Shown here one piece after another: positions 1 through 6,080 of a stretch of 9,009 nucleotides of DNA; position 1 is the stretch's first letter, and each line of letters opens with the position of its first letter. The position numbers and the translations under genes are program-made. The notes beneath the pieces were generated by a model. The model did no database searches. It had not been told where the DNA came from and worked only from the letters and a program-made list of their open reading frames with translations. Origin of the DNA: CAZTCJ01 sp964612085 (lineage in GTDB: Bacteria > Pseudomonadota > Alphaproteobacteria > JAJFIK01); NCBI GenBank assembly GCA_964612085.1, contig CAZTCJ010000124.1, forward strand, positions 1 to 9,009, in the 5' to 3' direction.

Positions 1-55
1 GAACCAGCGACCCCTGCCGTGTGAAGACAGTGCTCTCCCACTGAGCTACGTGCCC
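1..55 (-). tRNA. tRNA-Val (anticodon CAC), 3' part missing at window edge
   Basis: Read on the minus strand, the sequence folds as a tRNA. The 5' acceptor strand is GGGCACG, followed by TA, a GCTC/GAGC D-stem, and an anticodon stem CTGTC/GGCAG around the loop TTCACAC. The T-stem start GCTGG leads into TTC at the window edge. Loop position 33 is T and positions 34-36 read CAC, the anticodon for valine codon GUG. The 3' half of the T-arm, the 3' acceptor strand and the CCA lie outside the window, so acceptor pairing cannot be checked. It follows gph on the same strand but has its own likely promoter. Confidence 0.9.
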
Positions 56-76
56 TTCGCTCGAAGGTAGGCGAGA

Positions 77-105
77 GTGCTACCCCCGGGGCGGGGGCGC
101 GTCAA
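77..105 (-). promoter_or_regulatory. Likely promoter of the tRNA-Val gene
   Basis: On the minus strand there is TTGACG (100-105) and, after 17 bases, TAGCAC (77-82), ending 21 bases before the tRNA 5' end. In the Caulobacter housekeeping form (TTGACGS, 10-14 bases, GCTANAWC) the fit is TTGACGC, 14 bases, GGTAGCAC. The -35 match is excellent and the -10 match partial. Position, strand and -35 quality support it; no start site can be read from sequence. The spacer is almost pure G and C. Confidence 0.5.
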
Positions 106-169
106 GGCCTGCCGTGGCGCCTGGCCCAAAACCCGATACGCCCCGCCGGCCCAGGCTGAAAGCCGACCC

Positions 170-889
170 TCAAAGCTGTTCCGGTTCCATGGCCAGCAGC
201 GGCACCAGGGCGTCCCACAAGGCGTCGAAATGGTGGATCACCGCATCCGCGCCCAGCGCGCCCACGGGCACTTCGCTATAGCCGAAACTGACCGCGACCA
301 CGGGGACCCCCGCCGCCTTGGCCGCCGTGGTGTCGACGATGGTGTCGCCCACCATGACGGCATAGGCCTGGCTGCCGCCCACCCGCGAGATCGCCTCCAG
401 AATGGGGGCGGCGTCGGGCTTGCGGGTGGCGAGCGTGTCGCCGCCGATCAGGGCCTGGAATTTATGATCGAGCTTCAGTTCCGCCATCAGCGTATTGGCG
501 AGGCCTTCGCGCTTGTTGGTGCAGATGGCCGGATGGGCGCCCGCCGTGATCAGCCGGTCCACGGCCTCGATCATACCCGGAAAGGGCCGGGACTCCTCGG
601 CGATATGGGCCTGGTAATGGTCGATGAAGACGCTGACCAGCTCGTCGAGCGTCTCCGGCGCCACCGGCCCGCCGGTGAGCGCCAGGCCCCGTTCGATCAT
701 CACCCGCGCGCCCCGGCCCACGAAGGGGCGGATCTCTTGCGTATCGACCATGGGCCGGCCGATCTGAAGAAGCGCCTCGTTGGCGGACCGGGCCAGGTCG
801 GGCGCGGTATCGATCAGGGTGCCGTCGAGATCGAAGACGATGGCGGCGCCTTTGAGGGACGCGGTCTGGGTGGGGGTGGTGTCGGTCAT
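170..889 (-). CDS. gph: Phosphoglycolate phosphatase, HAD superfamily
   Basis: A 239-residue haloacid-dehalogenase phosphatase. Gph-type enzymes hydrolyse 2-phosphoglycolate to glycolate and phosphate in the cytoplasm, clearing a product of DNA 3'-end repair and of Rubisco oxygenation. All four HAD motifs are visible: DLDGT with nucleophile Asp20 and Asp22, Thr124 in ICTNK, Lys157 in RKPDA, and GDTIVD (Asp182, Asp186). The helical cap lies between motifs I and II, about residues 28-105. The length is usual for Gph. ATG at 889 is chosen because the protein then starts about 20 residues before motif I; the frame stays open about 100 codons further upstream but that part has no family similarity. 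The Shine-Dalgarno sequence is weak (GAGAG, seven bases upstream). HAD phosphatases overlap in specificity, so the exact substrate is inferred from overall similarity and the rpiA/gor neighbourhood. Confidence 0.85.
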   Translation of the reverse strand: MTDTTPTQTASLKGAAIVFDLDGTLIDTAPDLARSANEALLQIGRPMVDTQEIRPFVGRGARVMIERGLALTGGPVAPETLDELVSVFIDHYQAHIAEESRPFPGMIEAVDRLITAGAHPAICTNKREGLANTLMAELKLDHKFQALIGGDTLATRKPDAAPILEAISRVGGSQAYAVMVGDTIVDTTAAKAAGVPVVAVSFGYSEVPVGALGADAVIHHFDALWDALVPLLAMEPEQL

Positions 890-896
890 CTCTGTA

Positions 897-932
897 CTCT
901 CGCGATGAGAGGGATCGGTTTTGTGTTTACAC
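897..932 (-). promoter_or_regulatory. Small inverted repeats in the gph leader
   Basis: Two dyads lie just upstream of gph. CTCTC-GCGAT-GAGAG (897-911) would pair the only Shine-Dalgarno-like GAGAG of gph with its complement, which could dampen translation. GTGTTTACAC (923-932) is a dyad (GTGT/ACAC) of operator-like size. Both are short and may be chance. I found no convincing -35/-10 pair for gph, only weak ones such as TTGTTT, 16 bases, TAAACA on the minus strand. Confidence 0.2.
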
Positions 933-1003
933 TTAAAGAGGATCGAAACAAAGGCAACGGTTAGGCCAAAGGCTGACGGCCCGGCCGGGCTTTGTTTCAG
1001 GCC

Positions 1004-1031
1004 TTGCACTCTCAAAACGCTGTGACATTGT
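1004..1031 (+). promoter_or_regulatory. Weak candidate promoter for the glmU operon
   Basis: TTGCAC (1004-1009) is followed after 16 bases by CATTGT (1026-1031), about 40 bases before the glmU start. The -35 matches the sigma-70-type consensus at four of six positions and the -10 at three of six. It is the best pair I saw in the divergent 890-1070 gap. The rest of that gap holds the gph leader and a GC palindrome at 979-990. Confidence 0.25.
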
Positions 1032-1070
1032 GCGGCGTAAACCCTCAAGGAACGGGCAGGAGCGCAAAGA

Positions 1071-2480
1071 ATGACGGCGGAAACCGGGGAGATGCGGGAA
1101 ACTGATCTCGCCTGCGTGGTGCTGGCGGCGGGCAAAGGGACGCGGATGCGGTCGCAAACGCCCAAAGTGCTGCACAAGGTGGGCGGCCGGGCCATGCTGC
1201 ATCACGTGCTCGATGCCTGCCTGGCGCTGGAGCCGCGCAAGATCGTCACCGTCGTCGGCAGCGGCGCCGAGCAGGTTGCCGAGGCCGTGCAGGCCTTTTC
1301 CGAGCGCTGCGCCGTGGCGGTGCAGGAGCCCCAATTGGGTACCGGCCATGCGGTGCAGGCGGCGGCCGATGCCTTGACTGGGGCGGAAGGCGACGCGCTC
1401 ATCGTCTATGGCGACAATCCGCTCATTACCTCGGCCACCCTGCGCGCCATGCTGGAGGCCCGCCGGGAGGGGGCCGCCATCGTCGTGCTCGGCTTCCGGC
1501 CCGATGATCCGGGGGCCTATGGCCGTCTGGTCTGCGATGGGGAAGGCGCGCTCGATGCCATCGTGGAAGCGAAAGAGGCGAGCCCGGAGCAATTGGCGAT
1601 CCGCCTGTGCAATTCGGGCGTAATGGCGGTGGAGGCCGGGCTGTTGTTCGATCTCCTGGCCCAGGTGACCAATAACAATGCCAAGGGCGAATATTATCTG
1701 ACCGATATTGTCGCCATCGCGCGCGCCCGGGGGCTCGCTTGCCGGGTCGTCGAGGCGGATGCTGACGAAGTCATGGGCGTCAACGCGCGGGGCGAGCTGG
1801 CGGAAGCGGAAGCGGTGTTTCAGAACCGCCGGCGCGACGAGGCCATGGCGGCGGGCGTGACGCTGACCGATCCGTCCACGGTCTATTTCTCCTGGGATAC
1901 GCGGATCGGCCAGGACGTCACGGTCGGTCCCAATGTGGTCTTCGGTCCTGGCGCCGTCGTTGAGAATAACGTGGAAATCCGCGCTTTTTGCCATATCGAG
2001 GGCGCGCGGGTCGGCGCGGGCTCGATCATCGGGCCGTTCGCGCGGCTGAGGCCGGGCGCGAGCCTGGGCGAGGGCGTTCATGTCGGCAATTTCGTCGAGA
2101 TCAAGAAATCCGATCTGGGGCCGGGCGCGAAGGTCAGCCATCTGTCTTATATCGGCGATGCCAGCGTTGGTGCACGGAGCAATATCGGCGCCGGCACCAT
2201 CACCTGCAATTACGACGGCTTCGACAAGTTCCGCACCGAGATCGGCGAAGGGGCCTTTATCGGCACCAATTCCGCCCTGGTCGCGCCGGTCAAGATCGGC
2301 GACGGGGCGTTCACGGGCGCTGGCAGCGTGATCACGCGGGATGTTCCCGCCGATGCCCTGGGCCTGACGCGCCCCGAGCAGCGGGATATCGCCGGATGGG
2401 CGGAGAAGTTCCGTGCCCGGAAGCGTGCCGCCCGCGCTCAGCAGGACGAGGGTGCGTCGCAATCGCCGGAGAAGGCTTGA
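1071..2480 (+). CDS. glmU: Bifunctional UDP-N-acetylglucosamine pyrophosphorylase / glucosamine-1-phosphate N-acetyltransferase
   Basis: GlmU makes UDP-GlcNAc for peptidoglycan and lipopolysaccharide. The C-terminal domain acetylates glucosamine-1-phosphate with acetyl-CoA, and the N-terminal domain transfers UMP from UTP. The protein has 469 residues, slightly more than the usual 450 or so, because of a charged Ala/Arg/Gln-rich tail. The N-terminal uridylyltransferase signature LAAGKGTRM is at residues 18-26 and YGDNPL at 113-118, where Asp115 should be the metal ligand. From about residue 265 the sequence becomes a left-handed beta-helix of hexapeptide repeats. His357 in SHLSYIGDA matches the catalytic histidine of the acetyltransferase, followed by NIGAGTITCNYDG. 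The start at 1071 has AGGAG eight bases upstream; the next ATG, seven codons later, would also keep the signature but is less well placed. It begins a tight run of genes, with the next starting three bases after its stop. Confidence 0.97.
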   Translation: MTAETGEMRETDLACVVLAAGKGTRMRSQTPKVLHKVGGRAMLHHVLDACLALEPRKIVTVVGSGAEQVAEAVQAFSERCAVAVQEPQLGTGHAVQAAADALTGAEGDALIVYGDNPLITSATLRAMLEARREGAAIVVLGFRPDDPGAYGRLVCDGEGALDAIVEAKEASPEQLAIRLCNSGVMAVEAGLLFDLLAQVTNNNAKGEYYLTDIVAIARARGLACRVVEADADEVMGVNARGELAEAEAVFQNRRRDEAMAAGVTLTDPSTVYFSWDTRIGQDVTVGPNVVFGPGAVVENNVEIRAFCHIEGARVGAGSIIGPFARLRPGASLGEGVHVGNFVEIKKSDLGPGAKVSHLSYIGDASVGARSNIGAGTITCNYDGFDKFRTEIGEGAFIGTNSALVAPVKIGDGAFTGAGSVITRDVPADALGLTRPEQRDIAGWAEKFRARKRAARAQQDEGASQSPEKA

Positions 2481-2483
2481 ACC

Positions 2484-2969
2484 ATGCATGGTACGGGACG
2501 GAACATCCGTGAACAGAAGACCTGGCCGCCTGTGGGGTCCAGGTCCGCCTTCGAATGCATTGTGGAGGGCGTCCCGATTTCCGCCAATAACGACCGGCGC
2601 GCGGCGCGCAAATGGCGCGAGACGGTGGCGTCCGCCGTGGCCGCGGCGCTTGGCGACTGGCGGGTGCGCAGCGACGGCGAACTCTCGGCCCTGATGGTTT
2701 TCTTCCATACCGGTCCTTATGTATGCGACACGGACAATATCCCCAAACATGTACTCGATGCCATGAAAGGCCTGGTGTTCGATGACGACCGCCGGATCAC
2801 CCAGGTGACCGCGCGGCGCACGCGCCAGGGGGGCGGGTTTGAAATGATCGATCCGCCCGCGCTGGTCATCGGCAATCTGGGGGTGGTGCCGCATTTCCTT
2901 TATGTGCGCATCGAAAACGGTCCCAACCATTCCCTGATGCCGGCAAACGCCGGATCCGGATCTTTTTGA
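2484..2969 (+). CDS. RusA-like Holliday-junction endonuclease family protein
   Basis: A 161-residue protein with the RusA signature. RusA-family enzymes are small dimeric nucleases that cut four-way DNA junctions. Residues 81-104 hold the diagnostic pattern D-x-D-N-x-x-K-x-x-x-D-A-x-x-G followed by D-D. Asp82, Asp84 and Lys88 match the spacing of E. coli RusA Asp70, Asp72 and Lys76, and Asp101 aligns with Asp91 after a two-residue gap. The N-terminal half has the family's strand with PISANNDRR (31-39, compare PPSNNR) and a helix around Trp44. All known active-site residues are present, so it is probably active. A GAGAAGG Shine-Dalgarno sequence lies inside the end of glmU, eight bases before the ATG. 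RusA proteins are usually found in prophages, but there are no phage genes here. It sits between glmU and rpiA with base composition like its neighbours, so it seems a resident gene. Specific substrate unknown. Confidence 0.75.
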   Translation: MHGTGRNIREQKTWPPVGSRSAFECIVEGVPISANNDRRAARKWRETVASAVAAALGDWRVRSDGELSALMVFFHTGPYVCDTDNIPKHVLDAMKGLVFDDDRRITQVTARRTRQGGGFEMIDPPALVIGNLGVVPHFLYVRIENGPNHSLMPANAGSGSF

Positions 2970-2986
2970 CGGCGAGGAGACTTTCC

Positions 2987-3670
2987 ATGAAAGGCTTGAG
3001 CCAAACCGACATACTCACCCGTATCCGTCAGGCCTATCGCGGCGAGGGCTATACGGTCGAGATCCAGACCCGGCTCGACGACGGGGCGGGGACCGTGCTT
3101 CAACCGGACCTTCTGGCGCAAAAAGGGTCCGAGACCGTCCTGGTCGGGATCAAGACGATCGGCAGCGGACCGGAAGAGGCCACGCGGCTCGCCCGTCTGG
3201 CGCAAGCCGCACAAGAGCGGGAGGGCTGGACCTTCCGCATGATCCTTGCGGAGGATCGCGAAGCCGCGCCCGTGCAGCGGCCAAGCTATGAAGAGATCCG
3301 GGAACGGATCGCCGATGCACGGCGGTTGTGGCGCAAGGGCGATCACGCTGCGGCCTATCTCTATGCCTGGAGCTTGATGGCGGCCGGGGCCGGGCGGGGC
3401 CTTGAGGCCTTCGGAGCCGCGCCAATGCTGGGCGAGCCGGTGCAGTCGCTGGTGAAAACCATGGTCGCCCATGGTTTGGCCGAGCAGGACGATCTCGCTT
3501 GGCTCGAACCGGCGGCGGATCTTTTCGAGCGCCTGTCGGGCGGCTATGCGACCCTGCCGGTCGATCAGATGCTGTTCGACCGTCTCTGCGTTCTCGTCGG
3601 CGGCCTGGCCCAGGCGCGGCCCACAGCGTCCTATGGTCCATCCGCAAATCCGGCGCCCAGACTGCGGTGA
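2987..3670 (+). CDS. Protein of unknown function with degenerate restriction-endonuclease-like N-terminus
   Basis: A 227-residue soluble protein that I cannot assign to a named family. Residues 5-60 look like a PD-(D/E)XK nuclease core: a helix, a strand TVEIQTR, then LQPDLLA (Pro40-Asp41) and TVLVGIKT ending in Lys56. In active members the residue two before the lysine is Asp or Glu; here it is Gly54, so the catalytic triad looks incomplete. Residues 100-143 form a helical part with an AAAYLYAWSLMAAGAGRGLEA pattern that faintly recalls HEPN-type helices; the rest is helical with a Pro/Ser-rich tail. ATG at 2987 is chosen for its GAGGAG seven bases upstream; a TTG seven codons earlier would overlap the RusA-like gene. 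The gap to that gene is 17 bases and to rpiA eight, implying cotranscription. A shared DNA-related role with the RusA-like protein is a guess from position and fold. Confidence 0.6.
   Translation: MKGLSQTDILTRIRQAYRGEGYTVEIQTRLDDGAGTVLQPDLLAQKGSETVLVGIKTIGSGPEEATRLARLAQAAQEREGWTFRMILAEDREAAPVQRPSYEEIRERIADARRLWRKGDHAAAYLYAWSLMAAGAGRGLEAFGAAPMLGEPVQSLVKTMVAHGLAEQDDLAWLEPAADLFERLSGGYATLPVDQMLFDRLCVLVGGLAQARPTASYGPSANPAPRLR
3456..3477 (+). repeat. Perfect 9-bp inverted repeat inside a coding region
   Basis: AAACCATGG (3456-3464), the four-base loop TCGC, then CCATGGTTT (3469-3477) form a perfect hairpin within the unknown gene upstream of rpiA, encoding KTMVAHGL. No T-run follows, so it is not a typical intrinsic terminator. 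It could pause RNA polymerase or stabilise the message 200 bases before rpiA, or may be chance. Confidence 0.5.
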
Positions 3671-3678
3671 TCCGTCCC

Positions 3679-4413
3679 ATGAGCACCCATGGCGCTAACG
3701 ATCAGAAACGGCTGGCGGCTTTGGCCGCGCTCGACCTTGTCGAGCCCGGCATGGCGCTCGGTCTGGGGACGGGCTCGACCGCCGCTCATTTCGTCAAGGG
3801 ATTGGGCGAGCGGGTCAAGGACGGTCTCGATGTGCGCGGCGTGCCCACATCCGTGCAGACCGAAACCCTCGCCCGGGAGGTGGGCGTTCCGCTCACCACG
3901 CTCGATGAGACGCCGCATCTCGATCTGACTGTGGACGGCGCGGATGAGTTGGATGGCGCCTTGGCGCTCATCAAAGGCGGCGGCGGCGCATTGCTCCGGG
4001 AAAAGATCGTCGCGGCGGCGTCCACCCGCATGGTGGTGATCGCTGACGAGAGCAAGCTGGTGGACCCGCTGGGTGCCTTTCCGCTGCCCGTGGAGATCGT
4101 GCCCTTCGGCGCTGGTGCGACGCTCCGTACCATGACCGGTCTGTTGACCGGTTTGGGCTATGAAGCGCCCCGCCTCATGCGCCGGGAAACGCCGCACGGC
4201 GAACCGTTCACCACGGATTCCGGACACTGGATCATCGACTGCGCTTTGGGCCGGATCCCGGATGCCCGCGCCCTGGCCAACGCCTTGTCCGGCATACCGG
4301 GAATTGTCGAGCACGGATTATTCTTGGACCTTGCCCATCTGGCCTTGCTCGGCACCGCCTCGGGCACCGTGCGCCGGATCGGGCCTCGCTCGCCTGAACG
4401 GGCACAGGCTTAG
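3679..4413 (+). CDS. rpiA: Ribose-5-phosphate isomerase A
   Basis: RpiA interconverts ribose-5-phosphate and ribulose-5-phosphate in the non-oxidative pentose phosphate pathway. The 244-residue protein carries the family's signatures: GLGTGSTA at residues 28-35 (phosphate-binding loop), DGADELD from residue 86, and KGGGGALLREK at 99-109. Asp86, Asp89, Lys99 and Glu108 correspond to the catalytic and substrate-binding residues of E. coli RpiA (Asp81, Asp84, Lys94, Glu103). The usual length is about 220-230; the extra is at the two ends. ATG at 3679 gives the normal distance to GLGTGST. The only Shine-Dalgarno-like sequence is GGTGA (3666-3670), overlapping the stop codon of the gene before, which suggests translational coupling. 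The frame is open upstream to 3499, but that overlaps the preceding gene and shows no RpiA similarity. It ends the compact glmU operon unless transcription continues into gor. Confidence 0.96.
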   Translation: MSTHGANDQKRLAALAALDLVEPGMALGLGTGSTAAHFVKGLGERVKDGLDVRGVPTSVQTETLAREVGVPLTTLDETPHLDLTVDGADELDGALALIKGGGGALLREKIVAAASTRMVVIADESKLVDPLGAFPLPVEIVPFGAGATLRTMTGLLTGLGYEAPRLMRRETPHGEPFTTDSGHWIIDCALGRIPDARALANALSGIPGIVEHGLFLDLAHLALLGTASGTVRRIGPRSPERAQA

Positions 4414-4419
4414 CCCTCT

Positions 4420-4502
4420 GGGAGAGCGGATCCGTTGTTATGGTATCCTCCTCGGGTGCGGAGCTTTCTCTTGCTCTCCCGTCTCAGGAATGAAATCCTG
4501 AG
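4420..4502 (+). promoter_or_regulatory. Structured intergenic region between rpiA and gor
   Basis: A perfect 8-bp inverted repeat, GGGAGAGC (4420-4427) and GCTCTCCC (4473-4480), encloses two shorter imperfect hairpins, GGAT...ATCC and CTCC...GGAG, so the RNA could fold as a three-way junction. It is followed at once by a separate perfect 7-bp hairpin, CTCAGGA-ATGAAA-TCCTGAG (4483-4502). No run of T follows either, so this is not a classical Rho-independent terminator. It may mark an mRNA end, a processing site or a leader element of gor. I do not recognise a known riboswitch. Confidence 0.45.
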
Positions 4503-4518
4503 GGTCGAAGAACGGACG

Positions 4519-4524
4519 TATAGT
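4519..4524 (+). promoter_or_regulatory. Possible -10 element upstream of gor
   Basis: TATAGT matches the -10 consensus at five of six positions and would place a transcript start about 30 bases before the gor ATG. No acceptable -35 lies 16-18 bases upstream, where the 7-bp hairpin sits, so the call is weak. An activator-dependent promoter would fit, but nothing shows this directly. Confidence 0.2.
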
Positions 4525-4558
4525 GAGTGTCGGCGAAACCGCCAAAAGGAAAAGACTG

Positions 4559-5953
4559 ATGAGCGCGTTTGACTATGATCTGTTTACCATTGGCGCAGGC
4601 TCCGGCGGCGTGCGCGCTAGCCGTCTCGCGGCGGCGACCGGCGCGAAAGTCGCCGTGGCGGAAGAGGACCGGGAAGGCGGCACCTGTGTGTTGCGCGGTT
4701 GTGTCCCGAAGAAACTTTTCGTCTACGCCAGCCATTACCGGGAGGATTTCGAGGACGCCGCCGAGTTCGGCTGGACCGTGCCGCCCGCGGAATTCGACTG
4801 GCCGTCCTTGCGCGACAAGGTGCAGGCGGATGTCAACCGGATCAGCGGCGTCTACCGGCGTAACCTCAAAGGGGCGGGAGCGGACATTATTTACGATCGG
4901 GCCGTGATCAAAGGGCCGAACACGGTTCACCTGGTGAAGGAGAACCGGGATGTCAGTGCCCGCACCATTCTGGTGGCGACGGGCGCACGGCCCTTTCTGC
5001 CCGACGATGTGATGGGCATTGAGCACGCCAAGTCCTCCGACGACATGTTCCTGCTCGACAAGCTGCCCGAGAAAATGGTGATCGTCGGCGGCGGCTATAT
5101 CGCGGTCGAGTTCGCAGGGATCATGAACGGCCTTGGCGTCGATGTGACCCTGGTTTATCGCGGCGCGGAGATCCTGCGCGGCTTTGATCTCGATCTGCGC
5201 ACGCTTTTGCGTCGCCAGATGGAGCGCAAGGGCATCCGGGTCCTGATCGAAAGCCAGGTCAAATGCATCGAGCCCGAAGGCGACGGCTATGTGGTCATCC
5301 TGACCAATGAGGGCGAGATCCCGACCGATATGGTGCTTTATGCCGCCGGGCGCCGTCCGAACACGGAAGGGCTCGGCCTGGAGACCGCTGGCGTCGAGCA
5401 GGGGCCCATCGGTCAGATCCTGGTCGATGACTATTCCAAGACATCCTGCGACAGCATCTATGCCATCGGCGATGTCACCGACCGGATGAACCTGACGCCG
5501 GTCGCCATCCGGGAAGGGATCGCTTTCACCGAGACGGTGTTCAAGAACAATCCCACGAAGATGGATTACGGCTGCATTCCGACGGCGGTGTTCAGCCAGC
5601 CGCCCATCGGCACGGTCGGTCTGACCGAAGAGGAAGCGCTGCTCCAGAAGATCGATCACGATATTTACAAAGCCTATTTCCGTACCATGAAGAACGCCTA
5701 TGCGGAGCGGGACGAATATATGCTCATGAAGCTGGTGGTCGAGCAGGGGACGGAAAAAGTGCTGGGCGTCCATATCATCGGGCCGGAAGCGGGCGAGATG
5801 ATCCAGATGCTGGGCATCGCGGTGAAGATGGGCCTGACCAAACAGCAGGTCGATGCAACGGTCGCGGTCCATCCCACATCGGCGGAAGAGATCGTCACGA
5901 TCCGCGACAAATACGAGCCGGAAGCCAATAACGGCATGCGGAGCACGGGTTAG
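4559..5953 (+). CDS. gor: Glutathione-disulfide reductase (NADPH)
   Basis: Glutathione reductase uses NADPH to reduce glutathione disulfide and keeps the cytoplasm reduced. The 464-residue flavoprotein has the family's order of domains. The FAD-binding GAGSGG is at 12-17 and the redox-active pair Cys43/Cys48 lies in GGTCVLRGCVPKK. The NAD(P) Rossmann motif is GGGYIAVEFAG, the second FAD motif AIGDVT, and the dimer-interface HPTSAEE gives catalytic His438 and Glu443. Arg201 and Arg207 (YRGAEILRGFD) match the spacing of E. coli Arg198 and Arg204, which bind the NADPH 2'-phosphate; this favours glutathione reductase over NADH-linked dihydrolipoamide dehydrogenase. ATG at 4559 has AGGA eight bases upstream; a GTG 12 codons earlier lacks one. 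It follows rpiA after 145 bases. The functional link is plausible, since pentose-phosphate flux makes NADPH. Confidence 0.96.
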   Translation: MSAFDYDLFTIGAGSGGVRASRLAAATGAKVAVAEEDREGGTCVLRGCVPKKLFVYASHYREDFEDAAEFGWTVPPAEFDWPSLRDKVQADVNRISGVYRRNLKGAGADIIYDRAVIKGPNTVHLVKENRDVSARTILVATGARPFLPDDVMGIEHAKSSDDMFLLDKLPEKMVIVGGGYIAVEFAGIMNGLGVDVTLVYRGAEILRGFDLDLRTLLRRQMERKGIRVLIESQVKCIEPEGDGYVVILTNEGEIPTDMVLYAAGRRPNTEGLGLETAGVEQGPIGQILVDDYSKTSCDSIYAIGDVTDRMNLTPVAIREGIAFTETVFKNNPTKMDYGCIPTAVFSQPPIGTVGLTEEEALLQKIDHDIYKAYFRTMKNAYAERDEYMLMKLVVEQGTEKVLGVHIIGPEAGEMIQMLGIAVKMGLTKQQVDATVAVHPTSAEEIVTIRDKYEPEANNGMRSTG

Positions 5954-6071
5954 ACCAACCTGCGTGGATGCAGACGCCTCCCACGGATTGTAGGGTCCAG
6001 GTATTTCCGGGATTTCCCTCATTCTGATAGGGTGGACGCAGAGCGGGTTGGTCGGGAAAACGTTTAAAACG
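5954..6071 (+). promoter_or_regulatory. Leader of the DAHP synthase gene with inverted and direct repeats
   Basis: Starting right at the gor stop codon, ACCAACCTGC (5954-5963) can pair with GCGGGTTGGT (6043-6052) over ten positions with one G-T pair, enclosing about 80 bases. Each arm is flanked on the inner side by a direct repeat, GTGGATGCAGA (5964-5974) and GTGGACGCAGA (6032-6042), identical at 10 of 11 positions. The interior holds the small hairpins GGGA-TT-TCCC (6009-6018) and CCCT...AGGG (6016-6032), which overlap and are mutually exclusive. Near the ribosome site there is also CGTTTAAAACG (6061-6071). I found no convincing -35/-10 pair and no intrinsic terminator, nor a short leader peptide rich in aromatic residues. 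Confidence 0.4.
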
Positions 6072-6080
6072 GGGTGTATC

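Noticed and set aside
1..55. The tRNA-Val gene as an attachment site for a mobile element
   Set aside because: No integrase, no repeated tRNA 3' end and no foreign-looking DNA next to it. The tRNA 3' end, where attachment sites usually lie, is outside the window.
77..964. A 295-codon open frame on the plus strand opposite gph
   Set aside because: Antisense to a clear HAD phosphatase, with an Arg/Gly/His-rich composition and no motifs.
979..990. GCCCGGCCGGGC palindrome followed by TTTGTTT, as a terminator
   Set aside because: The hairpin would have only a four-base stem and loop, the T-run is interrupted, and it lies in a divergent promoter gap where no plus-strand transcript needs to end.
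933..2930. A 665-codon open frame on the minus strand opposite glmU
   Set aside because: It lies antisense to glmU and the RusA-like gene, is rich in Arg, His, Gly and Pro, and shows no family features. It is typical of spurious frames opposite GC-rich genes.
4483..4502. The 7-bp hairpin after rpiA as a Rho-independent terminator
   Set aside because: It is not followed by a T-run; the next bases are GGTCGAAG.
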